A DNA stretch of 64,000 bases from Fasciolopsis buskii (lineage: Eukaryota; Platyhelminthes; Trematoda; Plagiorchiida; Fasciolidae), in assembly GCA_008360955.1 (NCBI GenBank), contig LUCM01006241.1, forward strand, positions 485,853 through 549,852, written 5' to 3'. Made by a program: the position numbers and the translations under genes. Below are positions 1 through 11,998 of this stretch, piece after piece. The notes under the pieces were generated by a model, which was given only the letters and a program-made list of their open reading frames with translations, did not search any database and was not told where the DNA came from. Each line of letters begins with the position of its first letter. Position 1 is the first letter of the stretch.

Positions 1-1142
1 GAGATGAAGCACCCAGACTCAGTTCGGCGTTCGCATTTACGGAGCTGGCCGGACTAGGTCGTAAATCAACGATAGCGTAATTACGACTCGGATCGCGGAC
101 CTGTGTTCACAAGGATTATAACCAAGAATGGAGTTGTAAAACGCCAGAATGGAGATTTGTACACGGGAAATAAATAAATGATATCATGATTATTATTGCG
201 GTTATGAGATTTCAATGAGCCCGAATGGCTGGGCAGGGTAATCCACCGAACCGGGGAGTTCGAACCTCCGCAACAGGTAGTTAAATCACTAGGTTCGCAT
301 ATATGGAAAAATCTTCCTCAATCAGGTCAAACCAACATGAACTGAGGCGTTGCATGTGCGGAAAACATCAGAGAACATTATGAGCGGGACAAACGGCAAG
401 TTGCTTGGGATTTGAATTGCCATTTTAGGTTATTTGCAAGGTTATTTTGTAAGCTGGATAGTCCTGTGTTGAGTCTATCCAAAAGCTGAAATCTGCACTC
501 TCGCTTCGAGGGTGACAGGTAGACTCAGTGAAATGACGAAGCAGTAAGGGTCACCAAAGTACAGCTGCATGTTGTGTTCTACAATTTTAAACACTTGACA
601 AAGAACGAGATGATCCCAAACAAAATAGCAAGGTAGATGGTTTGACTCAGCGGACCTAGGAACAAAGATCGAAAAACATAAAACGGCATTTCAGAATAAG
701 GTCCATCTTTTCGCCTGACTAGCGCTTCCTGTCATCCGTGAACAACTCTACCATATAAATGGTTACAAATTAGGATCCATTCACTTTTGTTTGTTTTGGT
801 GATAAAATTGCTCACAATAAATATGGAAAACATGAAAACACCGGAGCACTGGAAGATATTCTAAATGGAAATTTTCTCTGGAAGAAAAACGTATACTAAT
901 TTCCATTATGGCTGATGAACAATAACAGGTTTCATCGCGCAAACACCTTGCAGGCAAACAAACAGTGTCTGACTAGAGGTTTAGAAGAGCCACGTGGAGA
1001 GAACGCCGAGTTTAGAAATTTATTTACTGTTCATTCAGAAACCTCTATTACAATACTGAAGGCGGAGCTGAGTGGTACGCGATGCGTCCCAAGAATGCCG
1101 ATAGGGAAAAGGTCACCACAGTGACAATTAAATTTGTATATT

Positions 1143-1145
<3 letters not shown>
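1..1145. other. Non-coding flank, no gene seen
   Basis: I see no exon-like open frame here on either strand. The only structured part is a possible tRNA-like SINE head near 217-276, listed separately. The stretch lies 3' of the Dok-7-like gene, which reads on the minus strand. Confidence 0.5.
217..276 (+). repeat. Possible tRNA-derived SINE head
   Basis: An A-box-like stretch (ATGGCTGGGCAGGGTAA) is followed about 20 bases later by a B-box-like stretch (GAGTTCGAACCTCC). Together they resemble the split pol III promoter of a tRNA. There is no convincing cloverleaf with paired acceptor ends, so an active tRNA gene is unlikely. A decayed SINE head is the better reading, at low certainty. Confidence 0.25.

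Positions 1146-1186
<41 letters not shown>
1146..1186. repeat. (AT)n microsatellite
   Basis: About 20 uninterrupted AT dinucleotides. The array produces an artificial Tyr-Ile run in the minus-strand reading frame across it and sits just outside the RTE fragment that begins near 1,370. Confidence 0.95.
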
Positions 1187-1189
<3 letters not shown>

Positions 1190-1369
1190 GGTAAGCATGC
1201 ATTTCAAACGGGCTCGAAAACGAGCATAGTGCCAAGGTAACATGCACATTATACAGAGAACAGATGAACAAAAATGGAAAACAAAAACCGTAAGATAATA
1301 CATCTCGCCTTTTACACTTCCACCGTACAAATAGCTGTTTTTGTTCTGTTTTTCGATAATTTTACAAGG

Positions 1370-2100
1370 CGCAAGTTCTGCAGTCAAGTAGTGGAGCAGT
1401 TGTGCCACGGACTTCGGTTCTGAGCCGTATCTTTCAGCGTATCCAACCAAAAACAATCCTCACCTCTTGGACCCCAGCCACGAAGACGAGAAGCATCAAC
1501 CAAGATTAAAACCAAAGATAGCTTCTTCATGTCTCAACGCAAATCATAGCCTGACCGCTGTGCAACTTTATCCAGCCTTGTCCAGGACGTGAAAAAACAG
1601 CACGAAAAGGTAGACGATGGGAAAGTATGAGCAATCCGCGTCCAAACAACCGAACGCGATTTTTTCAATCAGAGGACTACTGTTTGCATCCAACACACGA
1701 CGACGAACTTAATCATTCCTTAACCCATGTTCCCACTAGACCCAAGAGCAATGCTTCGGAGAAATCGGTGATCGAAAACAGAAAATGGCCGAGCATCGTC
1801 AAACGCGGAAAGGTCAAGTCTCGCAACCGTAAAGAACTGCGAACTGTGACATGGCACATTCTTCCCTTGAAAAAAAAACTTGATATCATGGCGGTGCCAC
1901 AAGTGTCGCGGTTTTGCGAAAACTCCCATTCGTGATGTGACCTTCTCTTCAACAACTCCACCAATTGTAGTCAAACTCTCAAAGTACTTGGAGCTATTCA
2001 CTATCTCTAGCAGACCGCCACAAAGGCTGAGTGCAGACATGAGCTCCGTCGGTAGGCGAAAAGCATACATCGTATCTGAATACCACAAATGTCAAGTAGT
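1370..2100 (-). mobile_element. RTE-like LINE 3' fragment, family B
   Basis: On the minus strand the frame at 1,720-2,088 carries FKYFESL-like and RHLWHRHDIKFFF motifs followed by FDHRFLRSIA. This is the C-terminal part of an RTE-type non-LTR reverse transcriptase (usual form KYLG...RHLWRRRDI...VFDHRCLR). The downstream part (to about 1,370) is nearly colinear with copies at 38.6 and 46.0 kb. Frames are broken by stops and shifts, and the endonuclease and catalytic RT parts are missing, so this is a dead 5'-truncated copy. Its strand matches the Dok-7-like gene upstream. Confidence 0.75.
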
Positions 2101-2659
2101 GCCCGTGCATCATCACTAAGGCAATATATTCGGTATACACAAAATCAAAAAAATATGGAGTCGACTTCTAAAGTATCACACGAGTCCACTGGCATTAGAA
2201 ATTTGTAGTTGTGTATTCTCGAGACACAAAACGTTAGCAGAGGAAACGAACGAAATTTCTCGGCAACCGGCTATGCTGGAACTGCGGAAATTCGAACTCA
2301 AGATTTGATTCGTTCAAAAGGTGTACAAATGCAACTATCGATCATCGATTCCAAATGATTTGTGAAAGCATTGTTTCATTTCGTTGCCTTTAAGATCAAA
2401 GCCTTCGACCAAATACAAGGAGTGGGACTCCGCAGACAAACACATTTCTACTGTTTAAATAGCCAAGCAGTATGGAACCCACGAAGAAAAACTAGATTAC
2501 GATGGACAATGGGTGATGTGAAGGAACGTACAGTGAATCTCATGGTGTTACTATCCTTTTCCTTTTAATTTTGTGTGGTTTTCTTTTTTCGTCATGGTTC
2601 GGATGGTGATCAGATTTCGCGATAATTAATATATTCATTTCAGTAGATATTGTCGAAAT
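2101..2659. other. 3' flank of the Dok-7-like gene
   Basis: No exon-like frame was identified. This would be the 3' untranslated region if the stop at 2,660 is used, or an intron if the donor at 2,765-2,770 is used instead. A poly(A)-signal-like hexamer on the minus strand is listed separately. Confidence 0.4.
2564..2569 (-). promoter_or_regulatory. Possible poly(A) signal ATTAAA
   Basis: The minus strand reads ATTAAA about 90 bases after the TGA stop of the last Dok-7-like exon, a position normal for a cleavage signal. The hexamer is common by chance in A+T-rich DNA, so support is weak without transcript ends. Confidence 0.3.
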
Positions 2660-3385
2660 TCAAATAGGAATATCACTAATAACTATTATCACAATGATTG
2701 TATTAGGTGATAATACCAAACAGAATGAAAAAATTGCTTGCGTGACAGAAACTGCTATCTCTAAACTGACCTCAGCAGGAACGGCGAACAAATCTTGTTT
2801 CAGAACACCGCTAACACTAGCCGACGACGGTTGTACACATGAAGAAGAACCAGTCGAGATCACACCCGTTGTGTTACCGGTAGCATCCAAACTTGTTCGA
2901 TTAACCCACGGTTTATTACGACTGCCCGGTTGGCGCCCGGATGAATCCACAGATTTGGACGAGGTTCGTGAATCCACCAAACCCGTACTGTGAACATGAG
3001 CAAAACTTGCCCCGCTGAATACGCCACCGTGCGAGCTACTGCTGCCACCACCGGAACTATTGCTATTCGGATGATGGAAAGACTGGACAAGATGTTTGAA
3101 ACGAGTTGTCAAAGACCCAGTTGTTGATGCGGATTGCGGCGAGACCACGTTGTTGGTGCACGTGTTTGTCGTTGCGGTTGGAGCAGATGCAGTTGTAACG
3201 ATAGACGAACTAGTCCAGTGCTGTGGCAAATTCACATAACAGCCTGAGATCAGATCCGTCTTGGATTTGTGCTCAAGCTCCGATGAAGCCAAATAGCCAA
3301 GGGTTGATTTACCATGATGAAACTCGGAGGAGGGCATATCTGGACTGACACCACGTTGTCCGGCAACCAGATTGCAGTAATTTGC
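2660..3385 (-). CDS. Dok-7-like protein, last exon (exon 8)
   Basis: The acceptor TTCTAATCTCAG lies at 3,386 and upward. The exon opens in phase 0, continuing the frame from exon 7, and runs 241 codons to TGA at 2,660-2,662. It begins ANYCNLVAGQRG and later contains SGCYVNLPQ, so it adds two YxNL motifs (codons at 3,368-3,379 and 3,227-3,238). Such pYxN sites are the kind bound by Grb2-type SH2 domains. The rest is rich in Ser, Thr, Gly and Asn and looks disordered. The final 36 residues turn hydrophobic (IIVIIVISDIPI), unlike the rest. A good donor (GAG|GTCAGT, intron side at 2,765-2,770) lies just before that tail, so the tail may be intron read-through and the gene may continue leftward. 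Confidence 0.7.
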   Translation of the reverse strand, partial: ANYCNLVAGQRGVSPDMPSSEFHHGKSTLGYLASSELEHKSKTDLISGCYVNLPQHWTSSSIVTTASAPTATTNTCTNNVVSPQSASTTGSLTTRFKHLVQSFHHPNSNSSGGGSSSSHGGVFSGASFAHVHSTGLVDSRTSSKSVDSSGRQPGSRNKPWVNRTSLDATGNTTGVISTGSSSCVQPSSASVSGVLKQDLFAVPAEVSLEIAVSVTQAIFSFCLVLSPNTIIVIIVISDIPI

Positions 3386-3829
3386 CTGAGATTAGAAAGA
3401 GTAAACATGAGAGAGAAAGCCCGACGAGGAAGAAAACGATGTAAGATCAGCTGAGCAGACGAGACTGCTTCGTTGTACGCTGTTCCTCGAGTCAGGTTGT
3501 GGTTAGGAAATGGATCGATGAGAACAAAAAGATCCAAGAACCTTAAATGGCTGGTGTGGGTCTATTTGGACCGCCGGAGAAGCAAGGAATAAAAAGATTC
3601 ATGGCAAAGTTGGAAATGGAAGCGGAAACATCAGTCACTCTACGGGTAGGAAGCCAAGTTCTCCAGCCTTTTCACAGTCATATTAATATGACTACGAATA
3701 ACTGAAAACGAGTCAGTTCACAAATCTGTGATCTACAAATCGTTCAAGATCGAATGCACATATTATAATGCTATCCTAGCAATCAGTTATCCACTGTTCG
3801 CCGGGAGATATACACTTTTAAAAACCCTC

Positions 3830-4325
3830 GGAATTTTACAGTGTCCAGCTCAAGGTGAGCCTGTGCATCAATCCAAATATCTAGGTTCAACTATTCAGTC
3901 AGATGTCCAAACCAGAGATGATTGGAGGAAGGCTTCTTCATAATTTTTAAATCATTGGTATCGTAGTGAAATAATCAGTCACATCAAGCTGCGCATCTAC
4001 CTAGCCGCCGTCCGCCCAGTCTCCGAGTACGCAAATGAAACCTGACCATTGAAGGTAGACGATACAAAGAGACTAGAAAGTTTCGACCATTGGCCTAAAT
4101 TAACTGCTATGACCGTGTCTGAAACATAATTGTGCGCCAAAATCATCGAAATGCAGAATAATCATCGACTCTCAAGCAGCGTCGTCTACGGTGGTTCGAT
4201 TATGGCATCTCTGCCGATCTGAACCGGAACTTCCGAAAAGAAGCTCACTACCTAGACCTCAACGAGACTGAAAATGTAGACAGTAGCGTTCTGGGATTCG
4301 GAGCTTGTGTTCTGAGTAGTTCTTA
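3830..4325 (+). mobile_element. RTE-like LINE 3' fragment, plus strand
   Basis: Plus-strand frames read KYLGSTIQSDVQTRDDW, then KLRIYLAAVRPVSEYANET followed by a stop and PLKVDDTKRLESFDH, then LKQRRLRWFDYG. In order these are the conserved C-terminal blocks of RTE-type LINE polymerases (KYLGS..., KLxIYxAxVRPxLEY...ETWPLK, RLRWFGHVxRMP). At least one frameshift and several stops show it is dead. It is the only LINE fragment found on the plus strand. Confidence 0.7.
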
Positions 4326-4616
4326 AACTTGCTATTTTCCAGTCGATTTTCCATTGTTCCTAAATTTTTTTTTTCTCAGTGAGCAGTTAGTGCTATGAGG
4401 TAGCGACCAAAATCAGAGCACGATGATGCACCCTTAATAGTTTACAAAGCTAATTGAACTGAGACTGAAAATGTCGCCTTGGGGGTCAAACGAAGTCATG
4501 AGTAAATACAGTCAAAGTGGGTATGAACCGCGTAGATCTTCGGAAACATCTAGAGTACACGACGTGTATACAACTGCCATCGAGGACACGTGAGAATTCG
4601 TCCGAGAATCCACCCA

Positions 4617-4636
4617 GACACACACACACACACACA
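4617..4636. repeat. Short (CA)n run
   Basis: About nine CA/AC dinucleotides within intron 7; a simple repeat with no other feature attached. Confidence 0.8.
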
Positions 4637-5787
4637 AATTATCCGACAATCCAATCTGGCTCGTTTCGTACTTCAAATCAAAAATCCTACATGAACCATC
4701 CACGAAACCGGGGCATATTCTCACATAGGAGCTATTTGGACGAATGTAGTATATTGCGACTTACCATTACCAATGTGAACATATTTCAGTTAGAGGAAGT
4801 GAAAACAAATTTTGAAACGGAAACAGTGATCGATATGATAAAACCAAAGAAGCCGCTCGAGTGATGTATACATGCTGTAAGGACAAATTCTTGCATGGTG
4901 CATGTGACTAAGATTTCGCTTTGTGGATATAGAGTGTGATGGTGGATCAGGGGGGGATTAAATGATATGCACGGAGTATGGGTGCTATGGAAAGAGTATA
5001 TGCCAGAACGAGGACCAGCCATTATGGCCTTAAAACCTGGAGTGGTACAGGAGCGTAAATCAGGGGCACAGCAGCCAGCGTATTATTATCTACCACCAAA
5101 CTGATTGGCAATCCCATGGTTTGATCCTTTGATCTCCAAAGAGGTAATCGTCCAACCAAAGTTCAATCTCGATTCATGTTCATTTCATTTACCGGATACT
5201 GACACCTGTGGTTTCAGATGTGATCTCTTTTGGATTTCAGCACAACGCTTTTAGATGACAATGAACACTGTCACGCCTAACACTGCATGACTGAGAGGTA
5301 AAAGCGAGATAAGAAGAATGATAAACGAATGGCCCCCTTTATACAAATTAGCATATTCAGCTAATCGATGACTGGACAGATTAAGTGGAGTTTAAACATT
5401 CCACACGGTAGATCCCAACAGTCAGGATGTTCACGACACTACCATATCGCAGGGCAATATACCCGAAAATGACAAAGCGAATGAATGAAAATAACCTATT
5501 TTTATGGCATGTATGAACAATCAATGATGTGGAAAAGGTGTCCTCTATAGGCACAAGGATTCACGACCCTAAGAAAACCAGCAACCATAAGCCCTAACAT
5601 TTATAGTGGAATGAGATCACATAAGATATGCGTATTTGGGGCATGATACTGAGAAAGATAATAACAGATGGGAGAGGCGGGATTCCAAAAAAGCCAGTTT
5701 TTCGATACAAACTGTGACATTTACCAGGCAAATATTCACTTGGGGGAAAAAAGGGCAGAAAGAGAAAGAAATTCGAACGGAACCTAC

Positions 5788-7080
5788 CGCTTCGTTGCTG
5801 TTGGCCAACCGATCAGCTGAAGTGAATTTCTCCATCGCGCCATCCTCGACAAAATGGTTGGTCATGCCAGCATCAGATTGCGAAGAGAGTTTACGATTAG
5901 CATTCAAGAATCCAGAACCGATGCCACCTACCACAACAGGGGACGGGCAAACCGAACTAGAGCCGCTACTGGTTGCTGTCATCGTGTTGTAACGTGCATG
6001 ACGACGACCGACAGTTGTTGCGTAAACGAATCGATGTAACAGGCGATCCAACCCAGCTGATGCACCGCCACTTGTCACGGAACTCGCGGTTCGACCGGGA
6101 TGTGGCTGTGAGTCGGATCGTCGAATGAAACCGTCTACTACAAGCTCATCTTCGGCCTCTCCCTCCGCTTCAACTTCCAGTTCGACTTCCTCCACGGAAT
6201 CGTGATGACCGGATCGCGGTAGTAGATTGTCTGAACGTTCAGGACGACTGCGAAGCGTTTTCGCACTCGGTAAGGTGCTCGCTCTTCGACTATAAGTGAC
6301 TGGATGATTATGTGAGGCCGGTGGAGTGTAGAATTTGTCTAGACAAGATGAATCGCTTGGCCCTGGCGGTGAAGTGGGTGGATGCGATGGAGAATGTAAT
6401 GGATCGGCCGGATTGGACAATGATAGTGTTTGTCGATCTACAGTGGAAAATTTACCCGAATCGTTCGGTTGACCATGTGCATGGAACGGCGGATTGCCGT
6501 TTTCTGGATCCACTGAGGAATGTTGACCGGTAGGCAGACCGCCACTGGCTCTTCCGGGTGAACAGTCGACAAACAGATGATGATGGTGATGAGAACGTGG
6601 ATTCGGATAGGATGTGGTTACATTCAAAATGTCCGCTGTGCGCGGACCTGACGGCACATCATGTCGGACAGATTCATGCCCTAAGCAACAATCGTCGTAC
6701 AAGGATCCGGAGGAGAGATCGTCAGTATCGCAGAGTGAGCAACTCCGAGTTTCAGCGACCAGATCAATGGAACCACGTCGTCCGGCCATCGAATCGTTCG
6801 TTAGTTGATTCGAATGAATGACCAAGGATTTACCGTCCGATTTTCTCGATTGCAGGGCCGTGATTCCTATGTCCCCGGGATACAAAGGAACTTGATGAGA
6901 AGCCGAGAGAGAGCTAGAGGCAGAAAAAGATCTGCAAGCGAGAAGGGACGAAAGGGAGGAATGACGGGAACGATTCCTGTGTGGTGTCGGCCACACAGAA
7001 TGGGATACCGAAGGCTCCGAACAAGCTAACAAGACCGAATGTAAGGATCGTGAGTGATGTTCACAACGCCATCGACTGTG
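5788..7080 (-). CDS. Dok-7-like protein, exon 7 (disordered, phospho-motif region)
   Basis: The exon starts after a pyrimidine-rich acceptor ending ACCGAAG (next to 7,081) and ends at GAAGCG|GTAGGT. It has 431 codons in phase 0-0 with no stop. The product is Ser/Pro/His-rich and looks unstructured, with a SHHHHHLF run and an acidic VEEVELEVEAEGEAEDE stretch (Glu/Asp island). Candidate phosphotyrosine sites are YPNP (6,598-6,609) and YTPP (6,319-6,330), both matching the YxxP pattern bound by Crk-type SH2 domains, and YNTM (5,980-5,991), matching the YxxM pattern of PI3-kinase p85. Human Dok-7 also recruits Crk proteins through YxxP sites in its tail, so this supports the family call, although the motifs are short. 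Confidence 0.75.
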
Positions 7081-7429
7081 CTTCGGTGATAAAGAAGTAG
7101 AGAAGGAGATTCGATCCTGTACGGCTGATGTGATCTAGTAATGGGATAGAGAAAATCGAAGACTGAAATGAGCAAGAAGAAAAAACGTCTTGTATAATGT
7201 CACTAGAATGAAAAATACAGTGCGGTAGAAAGAACCAATTGACCTCCAGTTGTTCATGAGCCATCTAAGTTAAGTGACCAGTTGTGCACAGGCTACGGAA
7301 CGGAACCCGAAAGCTGACTGGAGACGTAGATAGGTGGACACAGATGCATTGCGTAAGTAACTGGAGGTGGCTCGGTTCTTTCTATGGAATCTTGTGGGGG
7401 GTGTCTTATAAAAGCTCAAAAAAACTCAC
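7081..7429. other. Intron 6 of the Dok-7-like gene
   Basis: A 349-base intron with a strong CCG|GTGAGT donor and a pyrimidine-rich acceptor. Nothing else seen in it. Confidence 0.65.
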
Positions 7430-8105
7430 CGGTACGTCACAGTATAGACGTTTCGGATCTACGGGATCTGTTTGTTTGCTACTTGCTTCTGCTTCCGTGT
7501 GTGAATGCGATCGATTGGTCAGCGGAGCAGATGAGGATGACGACTCTAAACATTCTCCGGAGGAAACGGTGGACTGCTTCGGCTCCCGTGTAGTAGCAGA
7601 GGTAGTGGTACGTCGACGTAGCTGCAGCATATGTCTGAGATTTACCAAAACCGAGGATGAACCAATCAGTGCTGGCTGTGTGAAATGTCGGAAAACGCAT
7701 CGCCGCGAGTGTTTTGTTGGCATAGCCACAACCGGTGTAGTGGATGGTCGAAGTCGAAGAGTGCGTTTACGACAGTAAGAGCACAGATAACGGGCAAGTA
7801 CAGTGGATGGGAACAAAGTGATCCATGGCCGATAGGGTTGCACACCATGACGGGGACATCGAAGAATCAGTTGGATGTGTTTCGAGTTGGCAGACCACGG
7901 AGATACGGGGTGCAATCGTTGTAGTTGCTGTTGGGCGGGAACAGTTGCATCTTTATACCCATATCGTGAGATCAAATGTCGCGAGTCTAAGTCACTTTCA
8001 GTGACTGAGACGGAGATAGGGTGGTCGGTTAGATCGAATTTCTCTGTGTTCGCATCCTCATTCGGCAGGCAGTCATGACTTTTGGAGTGTTTCCGGTGAA
8101 ACAAC
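7430..8105 (-). CDS. Dok-7-like protein, exon 6
   Basis: The acceptor is CCTCTGATTCATTTTTCAAG. The exon enters in phase 2, so the split codon TG|G gives Trp (LYW|LFHRK), and it leaves in phase 0 at CCG|GTGAGT. The 225 codons encode a basic, Ser/Thr-rich segment, including a Cys/Arg patch (YLCSYCRKRTLRLR) and a Ser run with acidic ends. No known domain is visible. It reads as part of the long disordered tail. The 164-codon plus-strand frame across it is an antisense shadow. Confidence 0.7.
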
Positions 8106-9317
8106 CTTGAAAAATGAATCAGAGGGAAGAAATTGGAAAGTTTTCAAAAATCAATACAACTAAGCATTCACATGACCACCCTTCCTAGGCCCGGAGGGAA
8201 ACCAAGGTCTCCGTATTGTTTATGTTAACGGAAGGGTTACGGAAGAAGAAGCTGAACAAGTTTGTTACAATTTCAAAATGTTTCCTTGACACAATGGACT
8301 TCGTCTTCTAGATATGATGCAGTGCATTATAGAGGACCAATTTCGGATATTTTAATAATAACATAATACTGGCGTAATGGTGGCCCGCCACAAAATTCAT
8401 CTGTTTTCGTTCAGTCTCACTAAGACCGACCATAATTTGCAAGTACGTAATCAGTTGAACGCCAAATGAATAATCATGTTCTGCCCTTACATCTATAAGT
8501 AACCATATTGACGAGATTCGGCCTTCAGTGTGATCCGTTTGATAACAAAAAGAACGAGAGGCCAAACAACGAATGTAACGAAAAAAAAACAAGGCATGAA
8601 AAAAAGGGCTTGAATGTAACAAAGCCACTTATTATAGTCATATCATTCAACCTGCCTAGTCATTCATTGGGAGGACCTCACAAACAGCATTTGCCTTACT
8701 CAGTTCGGTCCGCTAACCAAGGATTATGACACCTTTAAGCCATATCGCGTACTGGACATTGAAACTACTTTCAAACCAATAATTGAATCGGAGAATAGCG
8801 AATGTAACTCGAATCAAACACGTCGCGCTTGCCAAATTTGACACGTCCTCTCGAAACGAAATGAACAGAGTGATTCTTCCTTAGTAAGTATCAAATCCAA
8901 CCGTAATTGTTCAGTCTGGTCTTACAACAATTAACCTCGTACGAATGACTTCTATCACGCGGCACCGTCTACGTCAGAGAGTAACGGACGACGAGGAACG
9001 AGTCACTGTAAGGCAATAAACAGAAAGGGCTGCATAAATTGACAAAATCTTAGGATGGTAGAAGGCTATTGACTGTGGCATTTAACAATATCACATGGGT
9101 TTGAGTCACTGCACGGTGGGATCTCAAGGAACCCAACCCGGAACTAAAACTGGATCTAATCGGTCCAGCTCAACGGTAAGGGATTTCGGGCTTTCTCGCC
9201 ATATCATACACCGACCACCTCGACCTACGTTTTGTTGCACGATCGACTGAGTCGAATGCCACTTTCAATCGAAGAGTAAAGAGAGAGAATAGTGAGATCT
9301 AGGAGTAAGCTACATAC
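8106..9317. other. Intron 5 of the Dok-7-like gene
   Basis: A 1.2-kb intron bounded by a TTG|GTATGT donor and a TTTTTCAAG acceptor. No repeat family or exon-like frame recognised. Confidence 0.6.
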
Positions 9318-9900
9318 CAATACAGCGGTTTTGTACGACCCGTTGTGGTTGCCAGATTACTTTTATGGAGTCGTTGACCTGTGGAATATAAACCAGCAGT
9401 ATCAGATAGTGTATCTCCGGCAGCCAGATGGGCAGTATCCAGTGTTGCAGCCTCCCATGGATTCGCCGGCTGTGGACTTGAGATTCGCTCGAGTCCGACG
9501 TCCTCGCAGGAGTGCATTCCGGGCATTTCCAGACGGGTGCCAGTTCGATTCGGTTGAGATGGGACCGGGTTCCGGGATTGGTGGTGACCCTGGTTAGGAT
9601 GTGCATCTGTGCCCAATTCGAGGACGAGACTAGCATCGGAGGATATGGACCGAGTTTGTAGCACGGAACATGTGCATATCCGATACTGACGACAGCGATA
9701 CCGATAGACTCGGTAATCCTGACGTTCCAAAACTTCACGGGATTTGGGGTTGCAACTGCAATGATGCATGGTAGTACCATTGTGATTACTAACAGTAGCC
9801 AAATGTCGCCCCACAACGATGGAACCCGCCTTGGGTGGGCTTGATTCGAGCAAAACCGGATCTGTGGGTGGGACACGAGAGGTCGCAGACCAATCGGGAT
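9318..9900 (-). CDS. Dok-7-like protein, exon 5
   Basis: The acceptor is TTCTTCTCATTGAAG, and the exon opens DPDWSATSRVPPTDP and runs 583 bases to CTGTATTG|GTATGT. The frame needs phase 1 at entry, which decides how exon 4 ends. It leaves in phase 2, matching exon 6. The segment includes a Tyr/Arg/Cys cluster (DYRVYRYRCRQYRICTC) and otherwise Ser, Thr and Pro. The overlapping 280-codon frame continues upstream to 10,141, but that extension reads through the acceptor and is intronic. Confidence 0.65.
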
Positions 9901-11998
9901 CTTCAATGAGAAGAAAGAGAGAACAAAGAGATGAAAAACTAAGTGCATGACATCGTGAAAAAAATCCAACTGACGAATCACGACTTCGAGTGGGCGGAAG
10001 TATTGAGGGAGTGAAATGAGAGGAACAGGTAGATGATTGTGAAATGCTCAAATGAACGCTATATCGCTCGGAACCGGAGAAAAAGTGATTCTTCGAAAAA
10101 GAAAAGGTTCGGAGAAGAGGGAGGAACAGTGATCCAACCATGAATTACCCGCAAAAGTAATCTAAAAGTCAGCGTGCTTATGTATTCAAGAGATTAAATC
10201 CCATGAGCAGTATCTGCAGAATGGTAAGCATTTGTTAGCTAGTGCCTCGTACCAGGCAATAATGAAACATTCTAGACCCCCTATAAACAGAATGCGAGAT
10301 CCTCGTTCTCAATCGCTCCGCGAGATTTCTTATGTAATCTGTACGCTACCTGTTTGTGCCCAGATGACCAGCGCGAAAACATCAGAAACGACAGCACAGA
10401 AGATCTTCCATCACACATGCAACGTACCCCAACCGTGCATAGCTGGACCAGAAATTGTTAGCCAAAGACGCACGGAACATGTAAAGTCAGAGCTAATTTT
10501 ACCGACACTTTATCCCATTTTGTCTAGATTTCGTGGACACTCGTGACTGGTCGGTGTATGTTTTTCCGAAAAAAAATTTCAAAGTTCGAAGTTGCGAGGT
10601 GAAGGGAATGCAGCGTAGCAGACGCTACATGAGTTTTCGTTTTGTCGTCGCACCGATGATTCAATCTGGGTGGGAACCGAAAAATCACTGAAGCTTCTCC
10701 GTCCCAAAAGTCCGTGCATATATAACATCTCGGTGCGTTCAGCAGCGAAAATAGAAGGAATTACATAATAAAGAGCATGGAAAGAACGCACTGACACGCT
10801 GTTGTACAATTTCACCTCAAATGCATACACTTTACGTTGAAGAAAGCTCCAATTGCGGGGCTCATTTGGTCTGTGTCGACTAAAGAAATCTTCCGGACGA
10901 TTACGTGGATCACAACTATGGAGCTTGTAAAACCAACAAAAGCATGAACTCCGAAAATCGCGTATCAGCGAGCATTTCTGCCCCGAGGTCAACTTAGGCA
11001 AAAAAAAAAGTGGACGTACACTTGCATAAAAATTATTCATGTTGTCAGGCAGGGAAAGTGAGCGGTAAATGATCGATTTCCCATCTCGTACGCAAGCCCC
11101 AATCCCCCAACCTTCGCGGTTCAGTCGCACAAACAGTCCTCCATTCAAACGTATGTTTCATTCACCAGAAATTTCAGGTGATAATGATGATGCGAAGTTA
11201 GCTTGTGGTCGAGAAACCTGAAACATAAATGAATGAATTCTCCACAGGTTCACATTGCTCACATACCACGAACAAGAAAGGCCAGATCCAGGTAACGAGG
11301 AGAGAATCAAAACATTTTATGGGGTTGCTCGCAAGATGTGGAGATGCCTGTTCAAACCAATGGTTTATTCGACTTTGATAAATTCTACTCGTCGTTCTTG
11401 TGCCCTGGGAATGCCCCACAAACGATTGAAACTACACAGCCGTTACCGGTAACGTTGAGACGCAAATCAGTTACCTCAGATTACAGAATATCAAGCAGCC
11501 AGACAGGATTTCCAATGTCCTTGAAACAAAAACTGTTCAGAATAAAGGAAAGATGTCACCAAATACAAACACCATCTCCCTCTCGGATCGAATGAGAAAC
11601 TATGATCCACAAACAACAATCTTAAATGGGCCGTCACGAATTGCATCATATGCCTGGTCGACATGGCCCTCAGAATCCGACTTTAAGTATGCAGAAAGGA
11701 CTCGATTATTCGACTAAGACCTAGAACATCCAAGGGCTTATGGGCTGGAGACAACAGATATAACATGAGCAAATGCTGCGACTGGCGACAGGTCATACAA
11801 GACTGGACTGCTCAATTTGATTACTGTTCACTTGCCAAGATCCGTTCCTTTTATTGTAATCATGTTCTCATTCAAGAGTCTGGAGGTAGATGGTATGAGC
11901 AGTAAAAAAAGAACACGAATATTAGTCAATGAAGAAAAGCCAACATGGTAAAATGGCTCACGCTCTAGAAAAGGAACACGGCAACCGAGTAGACGTAC
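9901..11998. other. Intron 4 of the Dok-7-like gene
   Basis: About 2.1 kb. It holds an open minus-strand frame of 189 codons at 10,579-11,148 with no recognised domain, which could be chance or a skipped exon (see findings). No transposon remnant recognised. Confidence 0.5.

Larger units (their letters stand above)
3386..5787. other. Intron 7 of the Dok-7-like gene, repeat-bearing
   Basis: A 2.4-kb intron lying between a GTAGGT donor (5,782-5,787) and a CTCAG acceptor next to 3,385. It contains an opposite-strand LINE fragment near 3.8-4.3 kb and a short (CA)n run. Nothing else recognisable was seen. Confidence 0.6.

Noticed and set aside
1031..1456. 141-codon minus-strand frame
   Set aside because: Its core is a Tyr-Ile run read from the (AT)n array; no domain or splice support.
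7284..7778. 164-codon plus-strand frame
   Set aside because: Antisense to exon 6 of the Dok-7-like gene, whose phases fit its neighbours; the plus frame has no recognisable product.
9901..10141. Upstream extension of the exon 5 frame with an ATG at 10,141
   Set aside because: It reads through the acceptor TTCTTCTCATTGAAG; the segment is Phe/Ser-rich and intron-like.
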